Shown: positions 19,447 through 29,616, counted from the first letter of the stretch. The stretch: DNA of 64,000 nt from a bacterium (GCA_028277985.1 JANQFG010000118.1:1-64000), one strand, 5' to 3'. Notes: generated from the letters alone by a model not told the origin. A program made the numbers and translations.

Positions 19447-20093
19447 TGAGCTGGGGGGAAGAGCCGTACATCGTCAAGGAGGCGCTCCCATTTGTCGCCG
19501 TCTTCGCCTTCTTCACCCTCGTAGCGGTCCTTTCCAGGATGGGGAGCCTGGCTTGGGTCCTCCTTCTGGTTACGCTGGCGGTAGCCGCCTTCTTTCGAAA
19601 CCCCCCTCGAACCATCCCCACGGACCCGAAGGCGATCCTGTGCCCTGCCGACGGGAGAATCCTGAACGTGGAAGACAGCCCCGCTGTCAATCTGCTTCCT
19701 GTCCCGGCCAGAAAGATCAGTATTTTCATGAGCCCCTTCAATGTCCACGTGAACCGCGTGCCCGCCTCGGGGGTGGTGACGCGAAAGGCACATCTGCCCG
19801 GGAAGTTCCTCGTGGCGAGTCGAGACGAGGCGTCGAGCGAGAACGAACGGACGGAGCTCTTGATCGAGACGCCCCAGGGGTTCACGCTCGGCCTCGTTCA
19901 GATCGCGGGGCGGCTGGCCCGCAGGATCGTCTGCTATCCGGAAGTGGGCGAATCGGTGGAACAGGGAAAGAGGTTCGGGTTGATCCGGTTCGGCTCCCGG
20001 GTCGAGCTGTTCCTGCCGCAGGAGGCATCCGTTTCGGTGCGGCCGGGAGAACACGTAAAGGGTGGCGAGACCATAATGGGGTACTTTCCATGA
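19446..20093 (+). CDS. psd: Phosphatidylserine decarboxylase proenzyme (short type)
   Basis: Psd converts phosphatidylserine to phosphatidylethanolamine at the inner membrane and makes its pyruvoyl group by self-cleavage. The cleavage pair is Gly183-Ser184 in IRFGSRVELF. Two membrane segments lie near residues 14-50. FFRNPPR, PADGRI and SPFNVHVNR are conserved. The 215-residue size is that of the short PSD-B type. The start codon overlaps the ilvC stop and the stop codon overlaps the pssA start (ATGA), so psd is translationally coupled on both sides. Confidence 0.95.
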
Positions 20094-20944
20094 GCGCACG
20101 GTTTCGGAGAAGGAATCCGCGACAGCGGCGTCGAATCCAGCGGGACGATCTGAGAAAGGGGATCTACATCCTCCCCAATCTTTTCACTTCGGCCGGCCTC
20201 TTTGCAGGATTCTACTCCATCGTGTCGACCCTGAACGGTGATTTCGAGAGGGCCGCATGGGCGGTCGTTGTCTCGGGTATCTGTGACGCCGCCGACGGGA
20301 GAATCGCCCGTCTGACAGCCACCACGAGCAAGTTCGGCGTGGAGTACGATTCCCTGTCGGACCTGCTCGCCTTCGGGCTCGCACCCGCCCTGCTCCTCTA
20401 TGAATGGGCCCTGCGCCCCTACGGGAAATGGGGCTGGTCCGTGGCCTTCCTCTTCGTGGTGTGCGGCGCGCTCCGCCTTGCAAGGTACAATGTGCAGATC
20501 GACACGGTGGAGGCCATGTCCTTCAAGGGCCTTCCCATCCCCGCGGCTGCCGGGATGGTCGTGAGCACGGTATTGATCTTCCACAAATTCGACAAGCCGG
20601 GCCCGACCGAGAATCCCGTCATCCTGGCCGTCGTCTTCCTGCTGGCCGTTCTCATGGTCAGCAACGTGAAGTACTCGAGTTTCAAGGAATTGAATCTCCG
20701 CAGGAGAAAGCCCTTTCCGGTGTTGCTCGGGATCATCGTCATGCTGATCCTGATCGTGAACGAGCCCCAGATCGTGCTCTTCACCATCGGTGTTCTCTAC
20801 GTCTCCCACGGGCCCGTATTGAGCCTCATCCTATGGCGGAGGGAGCGTGCCGCGGCGAGCGCTCCCTCCGTTTCCGATGTGGCCGAAACGAGAGCGAACA
20901 ACCCCAGTGTGGAGAAATCAAAAGAGAAGGAAGAAAGCCGATGA
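20090..20944 (+). CDS. pssA: CDP-diacylglycerol-serine O-phosphatidyltransferase
   Basis: PssA makes phosphatidylserine from CDP-diacylglycerol (the CdsA product) and serine. The CDP-alcohol phosphotransferase motif is visible as CDAADGRIAR followed by GVEYDSLSD near residue 80, with both Asp pairs intact. The protein has 284 residues with about seven to eight membrane helices, a basic N-terminus and a charged hydrophilic tail. ATG 20090 overlaps the psd stop, and the TGA overlaps the leuA ATG. Confidence 0.95.
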   Translation: MSARFRRRNPRQRRRIQRDDLRKGIYILPNLFTSAGLFAGFYSIVSTLNGDFERAAWAVVVSGICDAADGRIARLTATTSKFGVEYDSLSDLLAFGLAPALLLYEWALRPYGKWGWSVAFLFVVCGALRLARYNVQIDTVEAMSFKGLPIPAAAGMVVSTVLIFHKFDKPGPTENPVILAVVFLLAVLMVSNVKYSSFKELNLRRRKPFPVLLGIIVMLILIVNEPQIVLFTIGVLYVSHGPVLSLILWRRERAAASAPSVSDVAETRANNPSVEKSKEKEESR

Positions 20945-22488
20945 CAACCGAACCGACCAAGATCCGTATATTCGACACGACCTTGCGGGACGGGGAACAG
21001 TCCCCGGGCGCAAGCATGAACCCGAACGAAAAGCTGGAGATCGCCCGGCAGTTGGAGAGGCTCGGAGTGGACGCCATCGAGGCGGGCTTCCCCATGTCTT
21101 CCCAGGGTGACTTCGACAGCGTGAAGACCATCGCCGAGAACATCAAGGGCTGCCAGATCGTTGGACTGGCCCGAACGCAGCCCGCTGACATCGAACGGGC
21201 CTGGGAGGCGGTCCGTCACGCAGAGGCGCCGGTGATTCATACGTTCATCGCAACCAGCAAGATTCACATGGAGCACAAGCTGCGGCTCAAGCCGGAGCAG
21301 GTTCTCGAGGAGGCGGTGTTCGCCGTCAAGGCGGCCAAGAGGTTCGTGTCGTTCGTGGAGTTTTCCGCAGAGGACGCGACCAGGAGTGACCCGGACTTCC
21401 TGTGCAAGGTCTTTCAGGCCGTGCTGGACGCGGGCGCGGCCTGCATCAACATCCCGGACACGGTGGGCTATACGGTGCCCGGAGAGTACGGGCGGCTGCT
21501 CGACACGATCCGCAGCAAGGTTCCCGACATCGAGCGGGCGATCATCAGCGTCCACTGCCACAACGATCTCGGACTCGCCGTGGCAAATACCCTGACGGCC
21601 GTCGAACACGGGGCGACCCAGGTGGAGTGCACCGTGAACGGCATCGGGGAGAGGGCCGGCAACTGCTCCATGGAAGAGGTGGTGATGGCCCTGCGCACCC
21701 GCAAGGACCACTTCACCTATCAAACGCAGATCAACACCGAGCAGATCTACCCGACGAGCCGCATGGTCACCGGGATCACCGGAATCCGCGTCCAGCCGAA
21801 CAAGGCTGTGGTCGGAGCGAACGCCTTTGCCCACGAGGCGGGCATTCACCAGGACGGCATGCTCAAGGAGAAGACCACATACGAGATCATGACACCCGAG
21901 TCGATCGGCATTTCGAAGAGCGAGCTCGTACTCGGGAAACATTCCGGAAGGCATGCCTTCCGGGAAAAGCTCAAGGAACTCGGCTACGAGCTCTCCGACG
22001 AGCAGTTTCACAGGGCCTTCAGATGCTTCAAGAATGTGGCGGACAAAAAGAAAGAGGTCTATGACGAAGACATCGAGACGATCATCGCAGAAGAAATCCT
22101 ACGTCTGCCGGACCGGTACGTTCTCGACTTCCTGAGCATCACCAGCGGCACCCATTTAATTCCAACGGCCACGGTTCAGCTCACCAAGGACGGCCAGGAG
22201 CTCAAGGAGGCGGAATTCGGCGACGGGCCGGTGGATGCCGCCTTCCGGGCGATTCGAGCCAGTTCGGGGAGCAAGAGCAAGCTTCTGCGTTACGAGGTAA
22301 GCGCCATCACATCGGGAAGTGACGCGCAGGGCGAGGTTTCGGTACGTCTCCAGGATGGAGAACATACGGCCCTGGGCCAAGGGGCCTCCACGGACATCCT
22401 CGTTGCAAGCGCCAAGGCCTACGTGAACGCCATGAACAAGCTCGAATACCTGAAGAAGATGAAGAAGATACTACGAGGCGGTCCTTAA
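20941..22488 (+). CDS. leuA: 2-isopropylmalate synthase
   Basis: LeuA condenses acetyl-CoA with 2-ketoisovalerate in the committed step of leucine synthesis. The N-terminal TIM barrel begins with [17 protein letters not shown] and has the metal-binding [12 protein letters not shown] near residue 205. The C-terminal allosteric LeuA dimer domain, which binds leucine, spans about residues 390-500. The length is 515 residues, matching family norm. The start overlaps the pssA stop. Later leu genes (leuC, leuD, leuB) are not in the window. Confidence 0.97.
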   Translation: MTTEPTKIRIFDTTLRDGEQSPGASMNPNEKLEIARQLERLGVDAIEAGFPMSSQGDFDSVKTIAENIKGCQIVGLARTQPADIERAWEAVRHAEAPVIHTFIATSKIHMEHKLRLKPEQVLEEAVFAVKAAKRFVSFVEFSAEDATRSDPDFLCKVFQAVLDAGAACINIPDTVGYTVPGEYGRLLDTIRSKVPDIERAIISVHCHNDLGLAVANTLTAVEHGATQVECTVNGIGERAGNCSMEEVVMALRTRKDHFTYQTQINTEQIYPTSRMVTGITGIRVQPNKAVVGANAFAHEAGIHQDGMLKEKTTYEIMTPESIGISKSELVLGKHSGRHAFREKLKELGYELSDEQFHRAFRCFKNVADKKKEVYDEDIETIIAEEILRLPDRYVLDFLSITSGTHLIPTATVQLTKDGQELKEAEFGDGPVDAAFRAIRASSGSKSKLLRYEVSAITSGSDAQGEVSVRLQDGEHTALGQGASTDILVASAKAYVNAMNKLEYLKKMKKILRGGP

Positions 22489-22504
22489 AAGGATAAGGAG
22501 ATCC

Positions 22505-25006
22505 ATGGCAGCCACGAAGAAATGGAGGACGAAATCGGAGCGCCCTGCCAAGAAGAAGGCCCCGGCCCCTTCCGGAAGGACCTTCCCCCGTTGGGTGCGT
22601 GAAGGTCTTGGCATCGCGCTGCTCGGAATTGCCGCTTTCCTCTTCCTGGCCCTCTTCTCCTATCGCCCGGATACGGATCCGGGCTTCTTTCAGAGCATCT
22701 CGCCCAAGCCGCACAAGGTCGAGAACCTGGGCGGGCCGGTAGGCGCATACGGGGCGAGCCTCCTCAAGGAGACCCTCGGGCTCGGCTCCTATTTCGTCGT
22801 CGCTCTTCTTGCGTGGACGGCCATTCCGGTCATCCGCGGGAGAAGCCTGCGCATGGCTCCGTGGAAGATCCCGGTAGGTGTGTTGACGCTGATCTGGGTC
22901 TCCTCGCTGATTTCGCTTGCACTGCCCAATCGGCCCAGTGCAAACCAGGGAGGAATCATCGGACAGCAGGTGGCCGAGTGGCTGCTGGAGGGATTTCATC
23001 CGGTCGGCTCCTACCTGCTCCTGGTCGTCCTGCTGATTCTGTCCATCGTCGCCCTGGGCGAGATCGCCTTCCTGGCCGGCCTCAAGTCTTTCGGTCTCCT
23101 CTCGCTTCGCGCGGCCAAGAGCGTCTGGACGGCCGCAAAGACAGGGGCAAGTCACCTGCTCCAGCTTTCACGCCGACTCTTAGCCAGGGGCTCGGAGCAT
23201 GCCGTCGCCATGGGAAAGGCGGTAGGCACCCGGATCTCGGATTTGAGGGCCCGGTTGAAAAAGAAGGAGGAAGCCCCCGAACCGGCTCCACCCGAGGTCT
23301 CGGCGCCCACGATCGTGAACCGCAAGTTCGAGCCGCCTGCGCCCGCCACGAAGCAAGGGCCTCCCCCCGCGGAGCAGGAGCCCACCGCAACGGAAGGCCC
23401 ATCCCCCAAGATCGTGGACCCGGAGAAGGGCGAACACCCCCTCGCCACCGACAGTGCGGCTCTTACCGGCGAGGAAGAGCCGAAGAAGGCGGTGCAGACC
23501 TCCCTCCCCTTCCCCCAGCCCCTGCCCGAAGGCTACCGTGATCCCCCGCTGGACCTGCTCGACGATCCGGATCCGGAACAAAAAGTGGTGGACGAGGAAG
23601 GTCTCAAGGAGAGTGCGGCGGTTCTCGAGCAGAAGCTCAAAGACTTCGGCGTGGAGGGAAGAGTCTCGGAGATCCATCCCGGCCCGATCATCACCCTCTT
23701 CGAATACGAGCCCGCCTCCGGCGTCAAGGTGAATCGCATCGTCAACCTGTCGGACGATCTTGCCCTGGCCATGAAGGCCATGAGTGTCCGGATCGTTGCC
23801 CCGATCCCCGGAAAATCCGTGGTCGGGATCGAGATTCCGAATCGAAAGCGGCAAATGGTGACCCTCAAGGAGATTCTCGCGGACGATTCGTTCCAGAACT
23901 GCCGGTGGAAGATCCCCCTGGCGCTCGGGATGGATATTGCGGGCAAGCCGGTGACCACGGACCTGGCCCGCATGCCTCACCTTCTGATCGCAGGGGCCAC
24001 GGGTACGGGCAAGAGCGTCAATCTCCATTCCCTGATCCTGAGCATTCTCTTCCGGTTCTCCCCCCAGGAGGTCAAGTTCCTGATGATCGACCCGAAGATG
24101 CTCGAGCTCACGGGCTACCACGGGGTACCCCATCTTCTGCATCCGGTCATCACCGACTCGCGGCGGGCCTCGGACGTCCTGGACTGGGCTGTCGAGCGCA
24201 TGGAGCAACGATACCAGCTGCTCTCGGAAAAGGGCGTGAGAAATATCGAGAGCTACAACGAGAAGATCGACAAGGAGATGGCGGCGACCGATGGAGGAGA
24301 ACAGCCACCGGAGGATATCGACGTCGTGGATGAAGATGACGGGGACATCATGCCGGAGCGCGGCAAGCTCCCCTACATCATCCTCGTCATCGACGAAATG
24401 GCCGACCTGATGATCGTCGCCGGCAGGCAGATCGAAGAGGCAATCACCCGGCTGGCCCAGATGGCGCGGGCGGCCGGCATCCATCTTCTGCTCGCCACCC
24501 AGAGGCCCTCCGTGGACGTGCTGACCGGCATCATCAAGGCGAACCTCCCGGCCAGGATCTCCTTTCAGGTCAGCTCGAGAACAGATTCCCGGACGATTCT
24601 CGACAATATGGGGGCTGAGAAACTACTGGGCCGCGGTGATATGCTGTTCCTGCCGCCCGGTACTTCCAAGGTGACGCGCATTCACGGCCCTTACGTGAGC
24701 GAGCCGGAGATCGAGCGCGTGGTGGACTACATCAAACAGCACGGCAAGCCCCAGTACGAGAAGATCCCCTTCAAGACGAAAAAGACGAAGGATGGGGAAG
24801 AGGAATTCGAGCATGACGTGAAGTATGACGAGGCGGTCCAAATCGTGGCCGAGACACGGCAGGCGTCCATCTCCATGATCCAGCGAAAGCTCAGGGTCGG
24901 ATACAACCGGGCCGCCCGTATGATCGAACGGATGGAACAGGAAGGGGTGGTGGGGCCTCAGGAAGGTGTCAAACCGCGCGAGGTCCTGGTCAACAATCTC
25001 GAGTGA
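22505..25006 (+). CDS. ftsK: DNA translocase FtsK
   Basis: FtsK pumps chromosome termini across the division septum and aids dimer resolution. The N-terminal part has about four membrane helices (residues about 37-190), followed by a Pro/Glu-rich linker to about residue 350. The motor domain has Walker A GATGTGKSVNL near residue 497 and Walker B IILVIDEMADLMI. The winged-helix gamma domain at the C-terminus (SISMIQRKLRVGYNRAARMI) reads orienting DNA sequences. The length of 833 residues fits the short-linker type. AAGGAGATCC precedes ATG 22505. Confidence 0.97.
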   Translation: MAATKKWRTKSERPAKKKAPAPSGRTFPRWVREGLGIALLGIAAFLFLALFSYRPDTDPGFFQSISPKPHKVENLGGPVGAYGASLLKETLGLGSYFVVALLAWTAIPVIRGRSLRMAPWKIPVGVLTLIWVSSLISLALPNRPSANQGGIIGQQVAEWLLEGFHPVGSYLLLVVLLILSIVALGEIAFLAGLKSFGLLSLRAAKSVWTAAKTGASHLLQLSRRLLARGSEHAVAMGKAVGTRISDLRARLKKKEEAPEPAPPEVSAPTIVNRKFEPPAPATKQGPPPAEQEPTATEGPSPKIVDPEKGEHPLATDSAALTGEEEPKKAVQTSLPFPQPLPEGYRDPPLDLLDDPDPEQKVVDEEGLKESAAVLEQKLKDFGVEGRVSEIHPGPIITLFEYEPASGVKVNRIVNLSDDLALAMKAMSVRIVAPIPGKSVVGIEIPNRKRQMVTLKEILADDSFQNCRWKIPLALGMDIAGKPVTTDLARMPHLLIAGATGTGKSVNLHSLILSILFRFSPQEVKFLMIDPKMLELTGYHGVPHLLHPVITDSRRASDVLDWAVERMEQRYQLLSEKGVRNIESYNEKIDKEMAATDGGEQPPEDIDVVDEDDGDIMPERGKLPYIILVIDEMADLMIVAGRQIEEAITRLAQMARAAGIHLLLATQRPSVDVLTGIIKANLPARISFQVSSRTDSRTILDNMGAEKLLGRGDMLFLPPGTSKVTRIHGPYVSEPEIERVVDYIKQHGKPQYEKIPFKTKKTKDGEEEFEHDVKYDEAVQIVAETRQASISMIQRKLRVGYNRAARMIERMEQEGVVGPQEGVKPREVLVNNLE

Positions 25007-25050
25007 ACAGCCTCCTGAGGCGGAAACGCCGGACGAGAGACTCTATAGCT

Positions 25051-25791
25051 ATGATGAAGCGAATCGCCCTCCTCTGCATCTGCCTGCTTTGCCTGGCAGG
25101 GCCATCGATGGCAGGCGGGGTGGGAGGGGAGCAGGAGAAGCCCCAGAGCCCCATCGAGAAGAAGGTTGTGGAGAAGAAGCAACCTGAGCAGGAAACGCCC
25201 CTTCTGGAACGGATCCTGTCCAAGATGGATGCGTCCTATGGGTCCCTCAAGAGCTTTCGAGCCGACTTCGAACAGGAATCGGAAACAAAGACCTTCAAGC
25301 GGAAGAGCCGGTCCTCGGGCAGGGTCTACTTTCTGAAACCGAGTGAAATGCGCTGGAGCTACCTGCAGCCGGAGATAAGAGAGGTATACCTGTCCGGAGA
25401 GAACATCCGCATCTATCTGCCGGGACGAAATCAGGTGATCGAGCAGACCTTGACGGATGCGATGCCCGGTGTGGCGCCGGCAAGGCTCTTCATGGGGGTG
25501 GATGAGCTCGTATCCTCCTTCTCCGTGTCTCTGGATTGCGACGACGAAAGCGACGGGGAGGCCTACTGCCTTCGTCTGACCCCGAAGCAGAACAAAGCTA
25601 TCTCCGTGGAAGAGATTCTGCTCTGGGTGGGGAAGAAGCATTTCCTCCCCCTGCGAACCGAATCCCGTGATGTCCTCGGCAACCGTACGACCCTGTCGTT
25701 TCGCAACCGGGAACGGAACGTAGACCTGGAGAAAGAGCTCTTCCGCTTCGAATTGCCTGCGGATGCCGAGGTGATCAGGAATACGTTCTAG
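25051..25791 (+). CDS. lolA: Outer-membrane lipoprotein carrier protein LolA
   Basis: LolA ferries lipoproteins from the LolCDE complex across the periplasm to the outer membrane. From ATG 25051 the protein has a clear signal peptide (MKRIALLCICLLCLAG, cleavage likely near SMAG) and 246 residues. The mature part begins after a charged linker with YGSLKSFRADFEQES and includes GRVYFLKPSEMRWSY, the typical strand pair. A GTG at 25003 overlapping the ftsK stop would add 16 basic residues ahead of the signal peptide and is less likely. The gene follows ftsK, a common arrangement. Confidence 0.9.
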   Translation: MMKRIALLCICLLCLAGPSMAGGVGGEQEKPQSPIEKKVVEKKQPEQETPLLERILSKMDASYGSLKSFRADFEQESETKTFKRKSRSSGRVYFLKPSEMRWSYLQPEIREVYLSGENIRIYLPGRNQVIEQTLTDAMPGVAPARLFMGVDELVSSFSVSLDCDDESDGEAYCLRLTPKQNKAISVEEILLWVGKKHFLPLRTESRDVLGNRTTLSFRNRERNVDLEKELFRFELPADAEVIRNTF

Positions 25792-25847
25792 GTCTCCTTG
25801 ACATGTCCCCCTTTCCGTGCCCGTGCCCGAAAGAAACGAACCCATCC

Positions 25848-27233
25848 ATGACAAACCAACCAACCGAAGAGATAACGACCGTCTGCCTCATCTCTCTGGG
25901 CTGCCCCAAGAATCAGGTGGACTCCGAGCTCCTGTCGGCCGGACTCCTCGAAGAAGGGTTTACCTTTGTCTCCGATCCCTCGGAGGCTGAAGTCATCATC
26001 CTGAACACCTGCAGCTTCATCCAGGATGCCGTGCACGAAAGCCTCGAAATCCTGGACGAGTTGGCCATCTACAGGCGTGAGGGTCGATGTCGTTGTCTGC
26101 TCGTAGCGGGGTGCCTGGTCCAAAGGTATGGCGAAGAGCTTCACGGAAGACTCGAGGATGTGGATCTCTTTCTCGGAACCGAGGCAGTCGAAGGGGCAGG
26201 ACGAATCCTGGCCCGACACCTTGGCGGTCAAAGCAAACAGGCCTTCTTCCAATCCCCGGTTCTCGAGGAATCTGCCCACGACGTACCGCTTTACGAGAGA
26301 CGGCAGGCCCTGGCCCCCTGGGCCTATCTCAAGATCGCCGAGGGTTGCTCGAATGCCTGCTCTTACTGCACCCTTCCGCGGATACGGGGTCCGCTGAAGA
26401 GCCGGCCCGCGGAGGAGATCGTCCGGGAAGCGACACATCTGGCCCGTCAGGGGGTTCAGGAAATCAACCTGATCGCTCAGGATGTGACCGCGTACGGAAT
26501 GGACCGGGGAGCGTCCCGTTCCGGCTCGCTGGCCGGATTGCTGACCCGGCTGGTGCGGGTCGAAGGGGTCCAATGGATCAGGCTGCTCTACTGTCATCCC
26601 GCTCATCTGGATGATGACACCATGCGAGAAATCGGGAACAGGGAGAAGATATGCCCCTACGTCGACCTCCCCATTCAGCACGTCTCCGGCTCCGTCCTGA
26701 GGGCCATGGGACGCCCCTACGACGAGGAGAAGTTAAGGAACCTGATCGGCAGACTGCGTGCTCATCGTCCGGACATCGCCCTCAGAACCACGGTGATGGT
26801 GGGGTTCCCCGGCGAGACGGACAGGGATCTGGAACAGCTGCTCTCCTTTGTGGAGGATATCCGGTTTCACCATCTCGGTGTGTTCTGCTACAGCCCGGAG
26901 GAGGGCACCTCCGCCTTCGATCGGGAGGAATCCGTCACGGACGAGGAGAAATGGGAACGCCGTGACCGGGTCATGGCCCTCCAGGCAAATATCTCGGAAT
27001 CGATTCTGGCGGAATTCGTCGGGACGGATCAGGAGGTCTTGATAGAGGGTCCCCACGAAGAGGCCCCCCGGCAACTCAGGGCGAGGACGCGCTATCAGGC
27101 TCCGGAGGTGGACGGATGCGTGATCCTTCCCGAGGGAATCTGCCGTGGCCCGGGCCTCGCGTGGGCACGAATCCGTCACGCCCACACCTACGACCTTGAA
27201 GCGGAACTCCTTCCGGACACCCCGGAGGCATAA
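25848..27233 (+). CDS. rimO: Ribosomal protein S12 methylthiotransferase RimO
   Basis: RimO is a radical-SAM enzyme that methylthiolates an aspartate of ribosomal protein S12. The N-terminal UPF0004 domain shows SLGCPKNQVDSE and NTCSFIQDA, providing Cys ligands of the first cluster. The radical-SAM motif is CSNACSYC near residue 170. A C-terminal TRAM domain follows residue about 385. SLGCPKNQVDSE distinguishes RimO from MiaB. ATG 25848 (461 residues) starts close to the conserved part; an ATG at 25803 would add 15 residues rich in Pro and Cys. Confidence 0.94.
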   Translation: MTNQPTEEITTVCLISLGCPKNQVDSELLSAGLLEEGFTFVSDPSEAEVIILNTCSFIQDAVHESLEILDELAIYRREGRCRCLLVAGCLVQRYGEELHGRLEDVDLFLGTEAVEGAGRILARHLGGQSKQAFFQSPVLEESAHDVPLYERRQALAPWAYLKIAEGCSNACSYCTLPRIRGPLKSRPAEEIVREATHLARQGVQEINLIAQDVTAYGMDRGASRSGSLAGLLTRLVRVEGVQWIRLLYCHPAHLDDDTMREIGNREKICPYVDLPIQHVSGSVLRAMGRPYDEEKLRNLIGRLRAHRPDIALRTTVMVGFPGETDRDLEQLLSFVEDIRFHHLGVFCYSPEEGTSAFDREESVTDEEKWERRDRVMALQANISESILAEFVGTDQEVLIEGPHEEAPRQLRARTRYQAPEVDGCVILPEGICRGPGLAWARIRHAHTYDLEAELLPDTPEA

Positions 27234-27325
27234 AGCCTGCCGCCAAACCTGCCGAATATATAGGAACGCGGATCCGTGGGATCTGCCCGAAACGGAAGAA
27301 AAATCGGGAAAAACGCCGAAAGTAC

Positions 27326-27353
27326 TTGACAAAAACGGATAAAAGATTATATT
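27326..27353 (+). promoter_or_regulatory. Consensus sigma-70 promoter for the DksA/TraR-like gene
   Basis: A perfect TTGACA (27326-27331) and TATATT (27348-27353) are spaced by 16 bases in an AT-rich stretch. The start codon of the next gene lies 49 bases downstream of the -10 box. Confidence 0.7.
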
Positions 27354-27402
27354 ACAACCCTCCTCTTTCTTATATGGAAACCTTACAAGGCGAGGTTCAC
27401 CG

Positions 27403-27828
27403 GTGACACGCAAGGAATTGAACGTATTCAAAAAACAGTTATTGAATGAAAAAGCCCTTCTTCTTCAGGGGATTGGCGCCAAGATGAAAGGCTCTCCGAA
27501 GACCGGCGATCCCGAGGGGGGGGATGTCTGCGACATTGCCTCCAGCGACAGGGAGAGGGAACTGACGCTACGGCTCAGCGAGCGCGGCAGGGAGAAGCTC
27601 AGAGAAATCGAGGAAGCCCTGGAACGCATCGAGGATGGAAGCTTCGGAACCTGCGAAATGTGCGGATGCAAGATCCCCAAGGGCAGGCTCAAGGTCATGC
27701 CCTTTTCCACCACCTGCGTGGCCTGCAAGTCCAAGGAGGAGAAGCAGCGCAAACTCTATGAAGGAAGCGCGGATTACGCCCTGGCCCGCGACCTCGGGTC
27801 CGACATGAACAAGGAGGACGAGGACTAG
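27403..27828 (+). CDS. DksA/TraR family C4 zinc-finger regulator
   Basis: This 141-residue protein has an N-terminal coiled coil and a C-terminal zinc finger, CEMCG followed by CVACK with 17 residues between the Cys pairs, as in DksA/TraR proteins. These bind the RNA polymerase secondary channel and tune transcription with ppGpp. The coiled-coil tip here reads GGDVCDIASSDRE, so the first of the two tip acidic residues that matter in DksA is followed by Cys and then Asp. It may therefore act as one of the non-DksA paralogues. The N-terminal part is shorter than in E. coli DksA (151). It starts at GTG 27403 behind its own strong promoter. Confidence 0.85.
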   Translation: MTRKELNVFKKQLLNEKALLLQGIGAKMKGSPKTGDPEGGDVCDIASSDRERELTLRLSERGREKLREIEEALERIEDGSFGTCEMCGCKIPKGRLKVMPFSTTCVACKSKEEKQRKLYEGSADYALARDLGSDMNKEDED

Positions 27829-27886
27829 GGGCCCCACCCGCACTCCGCTCGACCCTGCGCCGCCACCCAATGCCACACCGGCAGTC

Positions 27887-27952
27887 AGGTATCAGCCCAC
27901 CACCCACCCCGTGTGCGTATCCCCGGGGGTATAGGGCGGGGGCCTGATACCT
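27887..27952. terminator. Candidate two-way hairpin between the DksA-like gene and mltG
   Basis: AGGTATCAG (27887-27895) and CTGATACCT (27944-27952) are exact reverse complements, and the C-rich and G-rich stretches inside extend the pairing imperfectly. The element sits between convergent genes. No long T-run follows, so factor-independent termination is not assured. Confidence 0.4.
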
Positions 27953-28025
27953 AACAGCTAACAGCCATTCGCGAAGAATCCGTTTCCATTCCAGGAAATG
28001 GCTAATTCCCGTGTCTCGTCTTTCC

Positions 28026-29042
28026 TCACCGCCCGCTCTTGCCCCGTCGCCGCTGGTACTTGTCCACGGCGCGGTTGTGTTCCTCGAGCGTAGGCGAAAA
28101 AAGGTGGGTCCCGTCGTTCCTGGAAACGAAATACAGGTAGGAGGTGTCCGCCGGGTAGAGGACCGCCTTCAATGCGTCCAGACCGGGATTGCAGATCGGG
28201 CCCGGGGGAAGCCCCTTGTTGATGTAAGTATTGTATGGGTTCGGGGTGCGAAGGTGCTCCCGCGTCAGGTTCCCGTCAAAATCCTCGATGCCGTAGATCA
28301 CGGTCGGATCGCATTGAAGGGGCATCCCGATCCGCAACCGGTTTACCAGCACCGAGCCGATCAGAGGCATCTCTTTCCTGGCCCCTGTTTCCTTCTCCAC
28401 GATGGAGGCCATGGTCACGACTTCGTGGAGGGTTCGTCCAAGCTCCTCCTGTCTTGCCCTGAACTGAGGGCCATAAAGGGCGTGGAACCTCTTTACCATC
28501 GCCCCGAGGATCTCCCGCGGGGAAAGGCCCATGGCAAAATGGTAGGTGTCCGGGAACAGATATCCCTCCAGGGAGTCGGCCTCGAACCCTGAGGCCCGGA
28601 TGAAGCCCGCCTCCCTGCTCGTCGCCAGGATCTCCTCCATGGACGCGAATCCCTTCTTCTCCAGCAGGGCCGCCATCTGTTTCACGGTCCACCCTTCGGG
28701 TAGCGTGACTTTGTGTAGGACCACCTCTCCACGGGAAAGAATGTTCAGGACCTCCCTGGGGCTCATCGATGAATGGAGCCTGTATTCCCCCGCTCGGATG
28801 CCACGGTCTCTTCCCAGCAACCGTGCGCCTCGCGCAAAAACAAGGGGGAACCTGAGCACGCCAACCTCCTCCAATAGCCCCGCTGCCTGATCTAAGGTCG
28901 CCCCTTCAGGAACCACCACACGGACGGGCCGCATTGTGTCGTCATAAGGGAGGTGGAAGTAGGCGTAGGTCACCAGTGCCAGAGTCAAACCAACCAGGGC
29001 AAGGCAGCCCAGAATCTTGCCGAGTATCTTCACGATATCCAT
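28026..29042 (-). CDS. mltG: Endolytic murein transglycosylase MltG
   Basis: MltG is an inner-membrane lytic transglycosylase that cleaves nascent glycan strands and helps set their length. The 338-residue protein has one N-terminal membrane helix (about residues 8-28), a LysM-like segment, and the YceG catalytic domain. The catalytic Glu lies in VVTMASIVEKETGA near residue 215. SLEGYLFPDTYHF, LQCDPTVIYG and NPYNTY are conserved. Its start codon shares one base with the ruvX stop, so both are one operon on the minus strand. Confidence 0.95.
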   Translation of the reverse strand: MDIVKILGKILGCLALVGLTLALVTYAYFHLPYDDTMRPVRVVVPEGATLDQAAGLLEEVGVLRFPLVFARGARLLGRDRGIRAGEYRLHSSMSPREVLNILSRGEVVLHKVTLPEGWTVKQMAALLEKKGFASMEEILATSREAGFIRASGFEADSLEGYLFPDTYHFAMGLSPREILGAMVKRFHALYGPQFRARQEELGRTLHEVVTMASIVEKETGARKEMPLIGSVLVNRLRIGMPLQCDPTVIYGIEDFDGNLTREHLRTPNPYNTYINKGLPPGPICNPGLDALKAVLYPADTSYLYFVSRNDGTHLFSPTLEEHNRAVDKYQRRRGKSGR

Positions 29043-29542
29043 CAGCTTTCGTTGAGATCAGGGGCCTGCGAAGGCAGGGAAGCCATACCGGAGGGAGAAC
29101 CCGAATCGAGATAGCCCTGCAAGATCACGGCGGCAGCGACCTTGTCCACGTGCTTCTTTCTCTTGGCCCGGCTCAGATCCGCCTCGATCAGGACTCGCTC
29201 GGCAGCCACGGTGGAGAGCCTTTCATCCCAATGGACGACAGGCACGTCGAGTCTGGCCTCGATCTTGTCCGTAAAGGTTACCACCTTCCTCGCCTGCCTG
29301 CCGATCGAACCATCCATGTTCTTCGGGAGCCCGACGACCACCACCGAGATCCCCCATTTCTCCAGGAGAGCCTGGATCGCGCCGAGGTCCTGGTCGTCCC
29401 CTTTCCTCTTCAGCGTCTCATGAGGTTGGGCGGTCAGGCCGAGCTCGTCGCTGAGCGCGATCCCGATGGTCTTTTCTCCCACGTCCAGGCCCAGGACCCG
29501 GCCGGAACCGTGCCGAGGGACCGCGCTTTTCGATCGTTTCAT
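29042..29542 (-). CDS. ruvX: Putative pre-16S rRNA nuclease / Holliday junction resolvase-like YqgF
   Basis: The 166-residue RNase H-fold protein begins after a short basic stretch with RVLGLDVGEKTIGIALSDE, which contains the first catalytic Asp. VVVGLPKNMDGS and the late HWDERLSTVAAER and KVAAAVILQGYL segments match YqgF. The family matures the 16S rRNA 5' end in E. coli. It is followed without gap by mltG, and a promoter is visible upstream at 29617-29646. Confidence 0.93.
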   Translation of the reverse strand: MKRSKSAVPRHGSGRVLGLDVGEKTIGIALSDELGLTAQPHETLKRKGDDQDLGAIQALLEKWGISVVVVGLPKNMDGSIGRQARKVVTFTDKIEARLDVPVVHWDERLSTVAAERVLIEADLSRAKRKKHVDKVAAAVILQGYLDSGSPSGMASLPSQAPDLNES

Positions 29543-29616
29543 GTTGCCTTGTGCGGCTCTTGTTTCATCCGATCCCTCCGCCGGGAGGGCGCCATTGAAA
29601 TGTGTTTTGAACTTGT

